Assembly: GCF_003149085.1 (NCBI RefSeq)
Contig: NZ_QGDT01000009.1
Coordinates: 1 to 64,000 of the forward strand
Source: Dyadobacter jejuensis
GTDB lineage: Bacteria > Bacteroidota > Bacteroidia > Cytophagales > Spirosomataceae
DNA length: 64,000 bases
Direction of reading: 5' to 3'
Positions within the stretch are counted from its first letter, which is position 1, and each line of letters begins with the position of its first letter. Below the pieces are notes generated by a model. That model ran no database searches. It had not been told where the DNA came from and saw nothing but the letters and a program-made list of their open reading frames with translations. The position numbers were made by a program, and so were the translations under genes. This document shows positions 17,849 through 26,989 of the stretch, piece by piece.

Positions 17849-19768
17849 ATGCTCAAAAAAACAACCCTATTCCTATCCTTAAGTTTTTTTTGTTTCCTTG
17901 GGGGTTACGCCCAAGATCTATCCAGTTTTGAAAATCGAAGGCAGTGGCTCTTGAAAGGACTGGATGGTACGGAACTGTCGACGGGTGGTACCACCAAAGG
18001 CAAGCATGTACTGCCCAAGGCCATCGCCCGGCTGTATAATAACCCCAATGACCCCGAAGCATTGGACTACATAGCGAATATTCTGCATCAGCCCACACAG
18101 AATATGTTCGATTTCCCCGGAGTAGCCTTGGCCTTGGGAAAATACAGGGATCTGTTTTCACCCGCCCAAATCGCCACCCTAAAGAAAGACCTAGAGCGCC
18201 TTGCCAAGTCCGACAAAAAGGACGGGGAGGGATTCCTAGGGCATGGAACCGAAAACCATGCTACGATGATGTGGACCAGTGCCTACCTTTTTGCTCAATA
18301 TTTCCCCGACGCCCAATGGGTCAACGGAATGACCAGCGCCGAACTAATGGCCGATATGAAGGAACGACTACGTAAGACCTTCAAAAATGTATATACCAAA
18401 GGGTATACCGAATACCTTTCCACTACTTACGAAGTGGTGATGAACTTCCCAGTAGCCATATTATATGAATTCGCCGAAGATCCGGAAACGAAAGCGATTG
18501 CAGAGGCTTTTCTGCTCTACAAATGGTCCTTGCAATCGACCAACCACTTCGAAGGGCTGACCATGGCTCCATATAGCCGGATGAACACCCAAGAGGACTA
18601 CCTACCCACCGACTCCTATGTTTCGGCCACCCTTTACCAAAACTGGCTCTATTGGGGCTGGGGGCCTCACACGCAGTCGGTCAAGCTAGAACATTTCGAA
18701 CAATATCCCGAGACCAGCTATACCATTTATGTAGCTCTATCCAATGTCTTTCCGGATCCCATCTTTTTCAGATTGGGGGGCAGCCAGAGTGAGCCCTCTA
18801 CCATGAGGTCGTCGGCCTCTACTTTCGGGCACTTTGCCGGGGAACGCGCCAGACCCCATATGATGATGCGGAATGTATATCGCGACAAGCTGTTTGCGAT
18901 TGGTACCGGGAACTTCAGATGGTATCCCGGTGGCGACTATGCCGATCATGATACTAACGGTTTCAATATCGTGTGGCACAGCACCGATCGGTTCAATTAT
19001 ATCAATTGCTATCATCCGTATTGGAACAGTGATGGGGACGTCGAAAACCGAGCTCCCGACATCTGGAACCATGGTAGTATATCCCCTTTTCAGCAGACCG
19101 CTCATTACCAAAGTACCGTCATCACCCTTTTCAATATTCCTGAGAAAGATCCGTGGGTCAATACCCCCAGCAAGGACAAATGGCTTTGGAGAGATGCCCA
19201 TGCCGATAATTTATTAAAAAGAGGCATGCTACGCTACCCGAAGTCGGTGGATGAAAAACAGGAAACCAAAGGTTGGATCTTCTTGAGAGAAGGTGATGTA
19301 TTCATTGGCATTAAGCCCCTGAAGCCCTATTATATACAGACCGACTTAAAAGGCCCTAGCGTGGATGGCTTTAATATCGTAAAAAGCGACGCAGCTAAAA
19401 CAGGATTTATATTTGAACTGGGCTCGGCCGAGGAGTCGGGCAGCTTCAAAAACTTCCAAAAGAAGCTCACCTCGAAGAAAATATCGGTAGACTGGGAAGA
19501 AATGACCGTAGCGTATAAGAATTTAACGGATCATAATATACGAATAAAATTCAACCCAGGACTGGCGGTGGATGCGGACGGTCTGGCTCGCTCGGTGCCT
19601 ACCGTATGGGTAAACGGCAAAGAGGACATTCCTTATAGCGAATGGCCCATGATAAAAAGCCCCCACATCGACATGGACAATAGCTTACTGAAGATCGACG
19701 GCGAGAAGTCGACGATCCGAGTAGACTGGAATGGCGATTTACCCAAAATCACAAGAAAAGATTCCTGA
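17849..19768 (+). CDS. Secreted (alpha/alpha)-toroid protein, putative lyase or hydrolase
   Basis: A 639-residue exported protein that I cannot assign to a named family. The signal peptide ends near GGYAQ (residue 22). The first half (about 25-290) is helical, with GHGTENHATMMWTSAYLF near residue 132 and a Trp-rich YQNWLYWGWGPHTQS near 265. The Glu-Asn-His cluster resembles active-site motifs of toroid-fold polysaccharide lyases. The second half (about 300-639) is beta-rich (KLFAIGTGNFRWYPGGDY, GWIFLREGDVFIGIKPL), as in the C-terminal sheets of such lyases. It stands between the two SusCD operons, carries operator copy C and ends in its own terminator. Action on the PUL substrate outside the cytoplasm is inferred from context. 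Confidence 0.7.
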   Translation: MLKKTTLFLSLSFFCFLGGYAQDLSSFENRRQWLLKGLDGTELSTGGTTKGKHVLPKAIARLYNNPNDPEALDYIANILHQPTQNMFDFPGVALALGKYRDLFSPAQIATLKKDLERLAKSDKKDGEGFLGHGTENHATMMWTSAYLFAQYFPDAQWVNGMTSAELMADMKERLRKTFKNVYTKGYTEYLSTTYEVVMNFPVAILYEFAEDPETKAIAEAFLLYKWSLQSTNHFEGLTMAPYSRMNTQEDYLPTDSYVSATLYQNWLYWGWGPHTQSVKLEHFEQYPETSYTIYVALSNVFPDPIFFRLGGSQSEPSTMRSSASTFGHFAGERARPHMMMRNVYRDKLFAIGTGNFRWYPGGDYADHDTNGFNIVWHSTDRFNYINCYHPYWNSDGDVENRAPDIWNHGSISPFQQTAHYQSTVITLFNIPEKDPWVNTPSKDKWLWRDAHADNLLKRGMLRYPKSVDEKQETKGWIFLREGDVFIGIKPLKPYYIQTDLKGPSVDGFNIVKSDAAKTGFIFELGSAEESGSFKNFQKKLTSKKISVDWEEMTVAYKNLTDHNIRIKFNPGLAVDADGLARSVPTVWVNGKEDIPYSEWPMIKSPHIDMDNSLLKIDGEKSTIRVDWNGDLPKITRKDS

Positions 19769-19848
19769 GAAACCCGAAGTTCTAAATAAGCCCAGACATT
19801 GAAATGGCTAGGCTCACTAGTCAAGAAATTTATTCCTAAACCTACCCT

Positions 19849-19882
19849 TGCCTCATCCATGTATTTGGATGGGGCATTTTTT
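19849..19882 (+). terminator. Rho-independent terminator of the 639-residue gene
   Basis: An 11-bp stem with one G-T wobble (TGCCTCATCCA at 19849-19859 with TGGATGGGGCA at 19866-19876) is followed directly by six T residues. It lies 80 bp after the stop at 19768. Confidence 0.85.
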
Positions 19883-20021
19883 ATTGCTGACCCACACGGG
19901 GCTACCATTAGGATTTTCTATAGATTCGTTATCAAATATCGATAAGTCCCTTCCACCAAATCAGAAACCATAATGCTGGTTATGCTGGCTCCAGCTACCA
20001 ACAGGCCCGTGGACTCAAGGG

Positions 20022-20071
20022 CAAAAAGGAAGGATAATACATGTTTAAAGATGTATGGTCCTTCCTTTTGC
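20022..20071 (-). terminator. Rho-independent terminator of the T9SS cargo gene
   Basis: An 11-bp stem (AAAAGGAAGGA at 20024-20034 with TCCTTCCTTTT at 20059-20069) is extended inward by an AATACAT/ATGTAT stem. Read leftward it ends in five T residues. It lies just past the stop at 20091. Confidence 0.8.
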
Positions 20072-20090
20072 TTTCACCCAGCTAGCCTGA

Positions 20091-22643
20091 TTATTTAGCT
20101 ATCAGAATCTTTTTAGCAAAGTGGATGTGATTTTGACTCCTTACCTGAAGGACATAGATCCCCTCGCCAAGGCTCCTCAAATCGAGGGTCATTTCATCAT
20201 TATCAACCTGTAATGTTTTTAGCTTCTGGCCAGCTGCATTGCTAATAACAATTTGCTCATCGCCATATAATCCAGATATGGATACCCTGTCATTTGCAGG
20301 ATTAGGGAAGACCTTCACCTCCAACGCGCTCTGTATTTCGACAGAGGAGACCCTGCTGTAAGCATAGCTATCATCAAAGTCCACTTGTTTCAGACGATAA
20401 TAATTCATACCAGAGTAGGGACGCTTATCGGTGTACTCATAGTTTGTCTGTACAAAACTATTTCCTCTTTCATCGACACTGCTAACGAAGGCGATAGTCT
20501 CCCAATGCTTGGCATCGGTGCTCCGTTCTACGGAAAAGCCCTTGCTGTTTTGTTCTGAAGCCGTGCTCCATTCTAGGATACTCGCATTCTCCCCATTGTT
20601 TTTGGCCTCGAACGATATAAGTCTCACCGGTAAGGCACAGGTTCTGGTCACCTGCACAATGTCTGAACTCGTACAACCTCCTTCCGGCGTGGTGATCTGC
20701 CAAGCAAACTCATAGTTCCCCTCCTCACTAAGTCCTGAAACGGTGGTGGAATTACTGTTTGAGTTAGCAAATACAGGGGTGGCCCCTGATGGAGCGGAAG
20801 ATACCGTCCACTGCCCGGTGCCTACGCCAGGCGAATTCCCGATCAGGGATACAGACTCGGGACATAGGATCGACTGATCGCTTCCCGCATTGGCGTTAAT
20901 TAGGTTTTCGACCGTTATCGTAAACTCTGAAGTCAAGGAAGTACCGGAATCTGCATATTCCAATTCAAGATAGGGGCCAACATTAGAATTTAGAGGTACC
21001 GCAGTGATCCTAAACCGATAGTCTCCAGCCTTATTAAAATTCCCAATGACGGTAGAAGTACTCGTTAAGGAGCGTAAGTTGTTCGTAGAATAAGTCGGAG
21101 TAGCCGCTCCGGCCGGGGAAGAAATTAGTGTAAAATCATAACGGCCAACAAAATCCTGAAAATAAGAACTATTCACGACTCCTTGATAAACCGCTGGTAG
21201 CGGAACCGTTGCCGAAATGGCCCCAGTTCCTGGATAGCAAATACTCAAGTCGTCGACGGTTACATCTGGTCTGTTTCCATCAGAAACATGAATATAATAT
21301 CGCTGAGGTCTTATACAAGATGTGCCGTTGTGGGAGGTCTCGACCGAGAATTCGTAAGTCCCTACCTGCCACCCTCCTGCTGGAGGAGTCACCACCGCTT
21401 CCCGTTGGTAAGTGCCCGCTCCTAAGACACTAACACTCGTCGCCCCACCAGGAGGTATCATACCCGACTGATGCACATTGGACACTGTCGAGCTTGGCTC
21501 TTGTGGATCTATTTCAAAATAAAAGCTTTCGGGTGCCGTACTCCCTATCTTCGCACTACTATGAAACTCTCCGCCAGTATTTGAGCCGGTATATATTACC
21601 AGTTGATCGGGATGTGCCGCCAAGGCAAAATTGACAGGCAGTGGGGTGAAACCCGAAACGTCATAAGTGATAGGGGGAGTGGTATAAGTTCCACAGGCAT
21701 TACTGACGGTCAAGGTAAAACTATATGGCCCCGTAACATCGATACCGTCAAAATAAATTCGATCCTCGCCAGTCCCTTTCAATGAAATATTCCCTCCCGC
21801 TGGCTGACTAATGGTTGTTAATGTTACTGTAGTCCCATAGGCTGGATTACCTGCGGTCTCGTTTTCAAGAGTAACAAAACGAGGCCCAGTAGACCCAAAA
21901 AACACGTAATAACTATTGGCCCCAACTGGGGTGGAAACACAATGACTGGTATTCAACCTTGGTTCGATCATCGGGTTAGGGATGAACCTAACGACCTTGC
22001 TATCTTCATAACTACATACTCCATCGTTAGAAGTGATTTTTAAAGTCACATAATAGGCGGGATCTATATCGTGATCGGCCTTCTTGATCAACGAAAATAC
22101 GGGATCGGCAATGGTGGGATCACTAAAAGTAGAATTGGTAGACACCGTAGTGTTATACCGCTGTTTACTATAGATATTAACCGCCGTCCATACACCGGTA
22201 TATCCAGGTGGAATTACCCCTCCCAAATTCGTAGAACCTACGGTAGCGCATACATTGGTAATATCGGGCCCAGCCGTGAAGCTGGCCGGCCGAGGGTGGG
22301 CGGTAATGGTCACTTGAGAGGAAACCACTTCACCCCCTACACAAGTTTGGCTAATCTCGAATACATAGTCTCCATCCGTAGTCATCCCGGTGATATCGGT
22401 GACGAAAGTATTAGGAGACACGATGGTGGGTGTTACAGGTCCCGACACAAAGGTCCAGGTAGGGTTTCCTGTACGTTCTCCCACAGTGGCACCCGTCAAG
22501 GTAGTGGTAGAACCACAAACAATGGCATTTCCCCCGGCATTTATGGAACAGGAAGTCTGTGCCATTGCCGTACCATATAATAGCGTCGTTAACAAGAGCA
22601 ATAAATAAAAATATTGCCTTTTCAAATTGGTAAATGTGTTCAT
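20091..22643 (-). CDS. Large Ig/PKD-like repeat protein with T9SS type A sorting domain
   Basis: An 850-residue surface or secreted protein. The signal peptide ends near AMAQ (residue 29). The body is a chain of Ser/Thr/Gly-rich beta-sandwich repeats, several with the pattern NAGGNAIVCG, TAGPDITNVCA or NAGSDQSILCPESVSL, as in PKD-like modules of Bacteroidota adhesins. Near residue 680 a module starts with ALPVRLISFEAKN. The end (about 775-850) is a type A T9SS sorting domain: VKVFPNPANDRVSISG, then GEGIYVLQV, ending KKILIAK. The protein should cross the outer membrane through the type IX system and be anchored or released. It sits between the two PUL halves but shows no link to glycan use. 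Paired Cys residues suggest disulfides. Confidence 0.85.
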   Translation of the reverse strand: MNTFTNLKRQYFYLLLLLTTLLYGTAMAQTSCSINAGGNAIVCGSTTTLTGATVGERTGNPTWTFVSGPVTPTIVSPNTFVTDITGMTTDGDYVFEISQTCVGGEVVSSQVTITAHPRPASFTAGPDITNVCATVGSTNLGGVIPPGYTGVWTAVNIYSKQRYNTTVSTNSTFSDPTIADPVFSLIKKADHDIDPAYYVTLKITSNDGVCSYEDSKVVRFIPNPMIEPRLNTSHCVSTPVGANSYYVFFGSTGPRFVTLENETAGNPAYGTTVTLTTISQPAGGNISLKGTGEDRIYFDGIDVTGPYSFTLTVSNACGTYTTPPITYDVSGFTPLPVNFALAAHPDQLVIYTGSNTGGEFHSSAKIGSTAPESFYFEIDPQEPSSTVSNVHQSGMIPPGGATSVSVLGAGTYQREAVVTPPAGGWQVGTYEFSVETSHNGTSCIRPQRYYIHVSDGNRPDVTVDDLSICYPGTGAISATVPLPAVYQGVVNSSYFQDFVGRYDFTLISSPAGAATPTYSTNNLRSLTSTSTVIGNFNKAGDYRFRITAVPLNSNVGPYLELEYADSGTSLTSEFTITVENLINANAGSDQSILCPESVSLIGNSPGVGTGQWTVSSAPSGATPVFANSNSNSTTVSGLSEEGNYEFAWQITTPEGGCTSSDIVQVTRTCALPVRLISFEAKNNGENASILEWSTASEQNSKGFSVERSTDAKHWETIAFVSSVDERGNSFVQTNYEYTDKRPYSGMNYYRLKQVDFDDSYAYSRVSSVEIQSALEVKVFPNPANDRVSISGLYGDEQIVISNAAGQKLKTLQVDNDEMTLDLRSLGEGIYVLQVRSQNHIHFAKKILIAK

Positions 22644-22811
22644 AGAATTTGCGTTTAGAAGGATTTCAGAAAATTACCGATGCGTAATGGTATGATTGGG
22701 GCCAGCAAGGCTTACCCTAGCGGGTTGGACGAAGGTGCTATCCCAGCCCTGGGGAGGCCCATTGAGTAGTAATAAGGAACAGTCCTTTGCTTCAATAGGA
22801 AGGAAATGGGA

Positions 22812-23141
22812 TTAGGACGGAAGCTTTTGCACTTGACCGATGTCTAACCGATCGAACTTGCCCTCTACATTCTCGTGAAACTTAAAGTACACTTTAAAAG
22901 TCCCCCAGCTTCCGGCATTAAAATCACCATAGATATCCTTGCCATCATTTTCTACTTTATCGATATGGAGGAACTTTTCGTGGCCCAATGCATTGGAGAA
23001 AAAGGCTTTAAAGTCCTTCTGATTTCCGTCATCCGTCATAACAGGCTTTTCGGTAAAGTAGGAGTACCAAGCTTCGTCGCCGGACTGCAAGGCTGCGATG
23101 GCCTTGGCTACATTTTTATTACTGATCAATGAGAGATTCAT
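22812..23141 (-). CDS. NTF2-like (SnoaL-type) small protein
   Basis: A 109-residue soluble protein without a signal peptide. Its composition and pattern (NKNVAKAIAALQSGDEAWYSYF early, KFHENVEGKFDRLDIGQV late) fit the NTF2/SnoaL cone fold, whose members act as small enzymes or ligand-binding proteins. No catalytic residues can be assigned. It is the last of three leftward genes, following the four-helix membrane protein by 78 bp and an SDR dehydrogenase, and may be co-expressed with them. Confidence 0.65.
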   Translation of the reverse strand: MNLSLISNKNVAKAIAALQSGDEAWYSYFTEKPVMTDDGNQKDFKAFFSNALGHEKFLHIDKVENDGKDIYGDFNAGSWGTFKVYFKFHENVEGKFDRLDIGQVQKLPS

Positions 23142-23219
23142 AGAGTTGTTGTCGATATTAAAAAAGAATTTAATGGATTTAGAAGGCCCTTAAAACCTGA
23201 TGACCGAATTGACGAGCGG

Positions 23220-23567
23220 TCAACGTTTTAAGGGGTACTGAAAATAGATAATCACCATATTGAGTAGTAAAAATGGCAGTTCTATAGCTATCCCCTTTAA
23301 ATTTTGATCCAGGGCATGGTAGCAGATGATCAAAAGAATTCCTGCCGCCATCAAAAAATTACCCCAAACAAAAGTCCTAGGAAACAGGATCAGCACGGAG
23401 GCGATCAGCGTCACGAGACCCAATAGAGCCACATCCGTCTTGGTAAACCCCCATTTAGAGAACATTTCTAACATTTCAAGTTTACCACTGAACATGGCAT
23501 AGCCTTGTTTGAGCCCCATTAGTACGGCACCAAACATGAGCACTGCATTCACTATTTTTAGAGTCAT
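23220..23567 (-). CDS. Small four-helix membrane protein (DoxX-like)
   Basis: A 115-residue integral membrane protein with about four hydrophobic segments, near residues 5-25, 45-62, 68-86 and 93-110. Its size and topology match DoxX/DUF417-like proteins that are often found with oxidoreductases. The function is unknown. It lies between the SDR gene (82 bp upstream) and the NTF2-like gene on the same strand. Confidence 0.7.
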   Translation of the reverse strand: MTLKIVNAVLMFGAVLMGLKQGYAMFSGKLEMLEMFSKWGFTKTDVALLGLVTLIASVLILFPRTFVWGNFLMAAGILLIICYHALDQNLKGIAIELPFLLLNMVIIYFQYPLKR

Positions 23568-23649
23568 ATCAAATGGGATTATACCAAAGGCCGACCTACC
23601 TTGGCCCGCCTTTGGTAGGGTTCTACAAGTTAGTTTGCGAGCTCAGTCA

Positions 23650-24405
23650 TTATCTAGTCGTGTAGCCACCGTTAGCAAAGATAGTTTGCCCTGTCACCCA
23701 CCAGCCGTCGGTCACCAGGAACTCCACCAAGGGGGCTATATCCTTGATATCGGTGAGGCCACCCAAAGCCGACGCCGACTTATGATAGGCCACGGCATCG
23801 TCACTTTCCTGTCCATAAAAGAATGGGGTGTCCATGGGGCCTGGGGCCACTGCTGTGACGGATATACCTCTGCTGCCAAACTCCTTCGAAGCGGCCCTGG
23901 TAAAATGCTCCACAGGCGCTTTTGCCCCTGCATAAGTAGAATACAAACCGGTATAAGCCGCCAAGAGCGAAGTCACGATCGTGCATATTTTTCCGTTATC
24001 ATTGAGTTTCTTACCGGCTTCCTGCAAAAAGAAATAGGCCGCTTTGGAGTTGACCCCAAACATCGTATCATACTCAGCCTCTGTGGTTTCCGAGAAAGGC
24101 TTTTTAAGTACCATTCCTACGGTATTGATGGCGATATCGACCCCTCCAAATTTGGCTATGGTCTCATCGAAAAACTGGGTAACACGGCTAATCTGGGTCA
24201 GATCGCCCTGAAACAAAAAGGCCTCAGCTCCCAACGACTGTACCATAGCCAAAGTAGCCTCGCTTTCTGCTTTAGAACTATCGCTGTTGAAATGTATGGC
24301 AAGCTTGGCCCCTTTTACGGCAAAGTTTTTGCTCAGTAATGCTCCCAAGTTCTTGCCTCCACCGGCAATCAGTACGACTTTGTCTTTTAAGTTTGTTGTT
24401 GACAT
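23650..24405 (-). CDS. Short-chain dehydrogenase/reductase (SDR)
   Basis: A 251-residue classical SDR with the cofactor motif in IAGGGKNLGALL (residues about 13-24) and the catalytic set Ser146, Tyr158 and Lys162 (YAGAK). The structural Asn-Xaa-Xaa-Gly equivalent is INTVGM, and the C-terminal NGGYTTR is typical. The acidic residue that would mark NAD preference is not clear; a Asn-Ser-Asp after the second strand (HFNSDSS) suggests NADP is possible. It acts in the cytoplasm and the substrate is unknown. It leads a leftward set with the DoxX-like and NTF2-like genes. It is not obviously tied to the PUL. Confidence 0.9.
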   Translation of the reverse strand: MSTTNLKDKVVLIAGGGKNLGALLSKNFAVKGAKLAIHFNSDSSKAESEATLAMVQSLGAEAFLFQGDLTQISRVTQFFDETIAKFGGVDIAINTVGMVLKKPFSETTEAEYDTMFGVNSKAAYFFLQEAGKKLNDNGKICTIVTSLLAAYTGLYSTYAGAKAPVEHFTRAASKEFGSRGISVTAVAPGPMDTPFFYGQESDDAVAYHKSASALGGLTDIKDIAPLVEFLVTDGWWVTGQTIFANGGYTTR

Positions 24406-24650
24406 CTTAGTTGTATTTAGTTATTGATTGATTAATGCGTAGTTGGCTGAGACTTGCCTCCGATTCATAGGAAACCTTTCGGAATTTTCGATCCTCCTAC
24501 TTTCCCTCCTTCTATACTAGCCCGCTGTATCTAAGCGATGCTTTGTAAAAATTAAATGGCTCAAAGGTCAACTCCTTGACGGAGGAGGCCATATTCAGGA
24601 TGGGCTGCCGGAGTTAGCCCCGAGTATGATCCAAGCTCGTCTCTTAGGAA

Positions 24651-25310
24651 TCAGGCGAATACTTTATTCCTCTTCATTTGTCTGACACAATCGCGCAATT
24701 CGAGGGCATTCGAAACAGACAGTTTATGATATATAGAGCCTTTTATGGTGCTGATAGTCGAAGGTTTTCGATCGAGTTTACGAGCGATCCAGGTGGTCCC
24801 CTTTCCATCTGCTAAATAATCGGCAATCTCCGTTTCGCGGTTCGACAACCTCACGGTACCCTTGGCCCTCGATATTTTCCTATTCTTCGAGCGTGGCTTG
24901 TCAAACATCCATGAAAGCAAATCGGTACTGCTAATATATTTTCCACCGTTTGCTATTATCCTGACACATTCCCCCAGTTCGGTGGAGCTTGCTTCTTTAG
25001 AGATATAGCCGCTTATCCCAATCCTTAAGTAATTCGAGATTGTTTGAACGTCCATTTCTCCCTCATCGTAGAGAATCACCCTACAGTCGGGAAATCTCTT
25101 TTTCCACTGTTTCATATTTTCAAGGCTTTCACTCCTATGCTGTTCATTGAGGCCTAGGATGAGTATATTGGGTCTCTGACCCGTCTCATCATGAGGCAAA
25201 TAGCTTAAACTCTCCGATTCTAACGTTAAAATATTTTTAAACTCTGCTTCCAGAAAATACTTTAAGCCAGCCCTTAGGATAGGGTATTGCTCTATTAACA
25301 GAATGGTCAT
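24651..25310 (-). CDS. LuxR-family regulator with degenerate, Asp-less receiver domain (copy 1)
   Basis: A 219-residue protein with a receiver fold (about 1-120) and a LuxR/NarL helix-turn-helix (about 150-212). The start at 25310 (MTILLIEQ) is chosen over the longer frame from 25361 because the receiver begins there. The receiver lacks phosphorylation chemistry: the phospho-acceptor position reads LILG (Gly53) and the acidic pair is Glu7-Gln8, while the switch-region Lys in SKEAS remains. The recognition part RKPSTISTIK is shared exactly with the regulator at 46002-46637. Control by phosphorylation is therefore unlikely; protein contact, ligand or abundance may set activity. No cognate kinase is adjacent. 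It probably binds DNA, with targets unknown. Confidence 0.85.
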   Translation of the reverse strand: MTILLIEQYPILRAGLKYFLEAEFKNILTLESESLSYLPHDETGQRPNILILGLNEQHRSESLENMKQWKKRFPDCRVILYDEGEMDVQTISNYLRIGISGYISKEASSTELGECVRIIANGGKYISSTDLLSWMFDKPRSKNRKISRAKGTVRLSNRETEIADYLADGKGTTWIARKLDRKPSTISTIKGSIYHKLSVSNALELRDCVRQMKRNKVFA

Positions 25311-26019
25311 AGTATTTAGGTTTATTGTTAATGAAATTGCTGATGATGTGATTCCCTGCATCCATATATCTAGACAGTTATAAAGGACTAGGTATAGTAT
25401 GCTTTCTAAAAAAGTGAGATTGATAAAATGCTAGATGAGGGCAACATCATCCAAAGCTTCCTATTGACTATTAGAAGGAAAATAGATGAGCTATCAAATA
25501 CTTCCTATAACAAAAGTATAGCATTCTTAATGGACCGTAGGGGGATTTTCTTATTTAATACCTATGAATATCTTATAGTTGGCTATAAAAAAATAAATAC
25601 CAGTGTTAGAATTTCTGTTATTTCTAACTCACGCTTCCTTCTGGTCATACTCGAATAAAAATCAATAAATTAAATAGTATATTTTTTATACTATACAAAC
25701 ATTATCCTATTGTAAATACAAATCATAATGTATGGCTATAGGGATTAAACAAGTATTAAATTAAAATTTATCCGGTTTCACCTTACCAAAAATAATTGAA
25801 TAATAAATAGTACATTTTCACTTTTAGGTAAGATAACAGCTTCAAGCCATTAGGAATTTAAGGTGTGATTATCTATTCAATAAAGGTGGACTATTTGGTC
25901 ATCACCTGTCGTACTATACGTTGGTAACAAACGAGTCGATTCCGCTACCAGTATATAGAAACAGAAAGGCCTGAATCTATAAATAGACTCAGGCCTTACT
26001 TTCTGGTGTACTTTCTATT
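25311..26019. other. Long AT-rich intergenic region
   Basis: About 700 bp separate the Asp-less regulator from the DUF5017 gene. A 76-codon plus-strand frame at 25428-25658 has no signal, domain or neighbour support and is not called. A perfect palindrome lies at 25674-25694 (ATAGTATA, five T, TATACTAT), which could be a protein-binding site or a transcript end. The terminator for the SusC2 operon is at the right side. Confidence 0.5.
25966..25997 (-). terminator. Rho-independent terminator of the SusC2 operon
   Basis: A 9-bp perfect stem (AAGGCCTGA at 25966-25974 with TCAGGCCTT at 25989-25997), extended inward by TCT/AGA, is followed leftward by a T-rich stretch. It lies 23 bp past the stop of the DUF5017 gene. 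Confidence 0.82.
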
Positions 26020-26961
26020 TTACTCCGTGACGGTAATAGTCACCGTTTTGACCACCTGCTTCTCTTCCCCCAACAAGTTGTTTGCAGCCACGAAACTAGC
26101 CTGATACGTACCGGGCGTATTGTACTGGTAGGTGTAACCGGTTTCCTTGGTCGTCATCCCTTTTAGGAAAGTCCCTAGATCGGGACTGACTCTGGTGAGG
26201 TCAATAGGCCCAGTAATCGCCCAGGCTTCGGCAGGAACGGTTGCGGCGGCATCGGAAGTCGCACCGGTGATCACCAGAGAAGTAGTAGAAACCGACCAGT
26301 TATAGCTAGCAGATCCTAGGTAGGTTCTCCATCCTGGGCTCATCCCATAATTCACTCCGTAGTTGGTGATGGCCGTCGAAGTATGATTGGCAAGGGTATA
26401 GCTAGTACCATCGGGTAACTCATTGCTGACTTTTAGATTAGAGATGGTCCATTTGTTTTGTTTTGATCCCACCTCACCCACATATTTAAAGGCGATATAG
26501 GTGGATTTGTCGACGACCATCGCACTAGACAGGTCGATAGCCCCCGAACTCGTTGACGACCCTGTGGAAAGCTTAGCTTGCGAAGTAAGATCGATCCAAG
26601 TGGCATTTCTCACGTTTTGCCAAGATTCATCAGTCGTAGCTCCAAAACCTACAAAATCGTTTGAGGCCAGTATTATCAAGGAGTTGGGCTGCGAACCATT
26701 CGCTCTGGCGGAAGTAAATTGTAGCGTCGGGGTGCCTTCCGCCGACAGACGTTTTACATAGGCCTGGCGTTTACCTACCTCTCCGGAATAAAAGGTTATA
26801 AAGTCGGGGTTTCCAGAAAAGCTGAATTCGACGGGCTCCCCTACCTGATAGGTTGTTTTGGGGGTAGTGACCTCCAAGGAAGGGCTGGTTAGTTGGGGTT
26901 GGTTACAGGCGTTTAAAGCCAATAAACCCACCAGTAGGATATGAAAAATATTCTTTTGCAT
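26020..26961 (-). CDS. DUF5017-type surface glycan-binding lipoprotein
   Basis: A 313-residue lipoprotein with lipobox LNAC (Cys19). An N-terminal Ig-like segment (about 25-90, TYQVGEPVEFSFSG, DFITFYSGEVGKR) matches the start of DUF5017 proteins, followed by a jelly-roll-like body and a C-terminal PKD-like strand set (YNTPGTYQASFVAANN). Genes of this type follow SusD in many PULs and occupy the SusE/SusF position, so a surface glycan-binding role is inferred. It lies 28 bp after SusD2 and is the last gene of the SusC2 operon. Confidence 0.8.
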   Translation of the reverse strand: MQKNIFHILLVGLLALNACNQPQLTSPSLEVTTPKTTYQVGEPVEFSFSGNPDFITFYSGEVGKRQAYVKRLSAEGTPTLQFTSARANGSQPNSLIILASNDFVGFGATTDESWQNVRNATWIDLTSQAKLSTGSSTSSGAIDLSSAMVVDKSTYIAFKYVGEVGSKQNKWTISNLKVSNELPDGTSYTLANHTSTAITNYGVNYGMSPGWRTYLGSASYNWSVSTTSLVITGATSDAAATVPAEAWAITGPIDLTRVSPDLGTFLKGMTTKETGYTYQYNTPGTYQASFVAANNLLGEEKQVVKTVTITVTE

Positions 26962-26989
26962 AATTTAATTGTTCAGTAATTAAGGAAGT

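Larger units (their letters stand above)
19769..20090. other. Convergent intergenic region with two terminators
   Basis: The gap between the rightward 639-residue gene and the leftward T9SS cargo gene carries one terminator for each direction (19849-19882 and 20022-20071). Between them about 140 bp show no recognisable feature. Confidence 0.6.

Noticed and set aside
22071-22580. A 169-codon plus-strand frame
   Set aside because: It is a shadow of the repeat-rich T9SS cargo gene on the opposite strand.
23509-24339. A 276-codon plus-strand frame
   Set aside because: It is antisense to the SDR gene, which has all catalytic residues; the plus-strand product has no recognisable motif.
25428-25658. 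A 76-codon plus-strand frame in intergenic DNA
   Set aside because: The composition is that of translated AT-rich DNA; no domain, signal peptide or operon context supports it.
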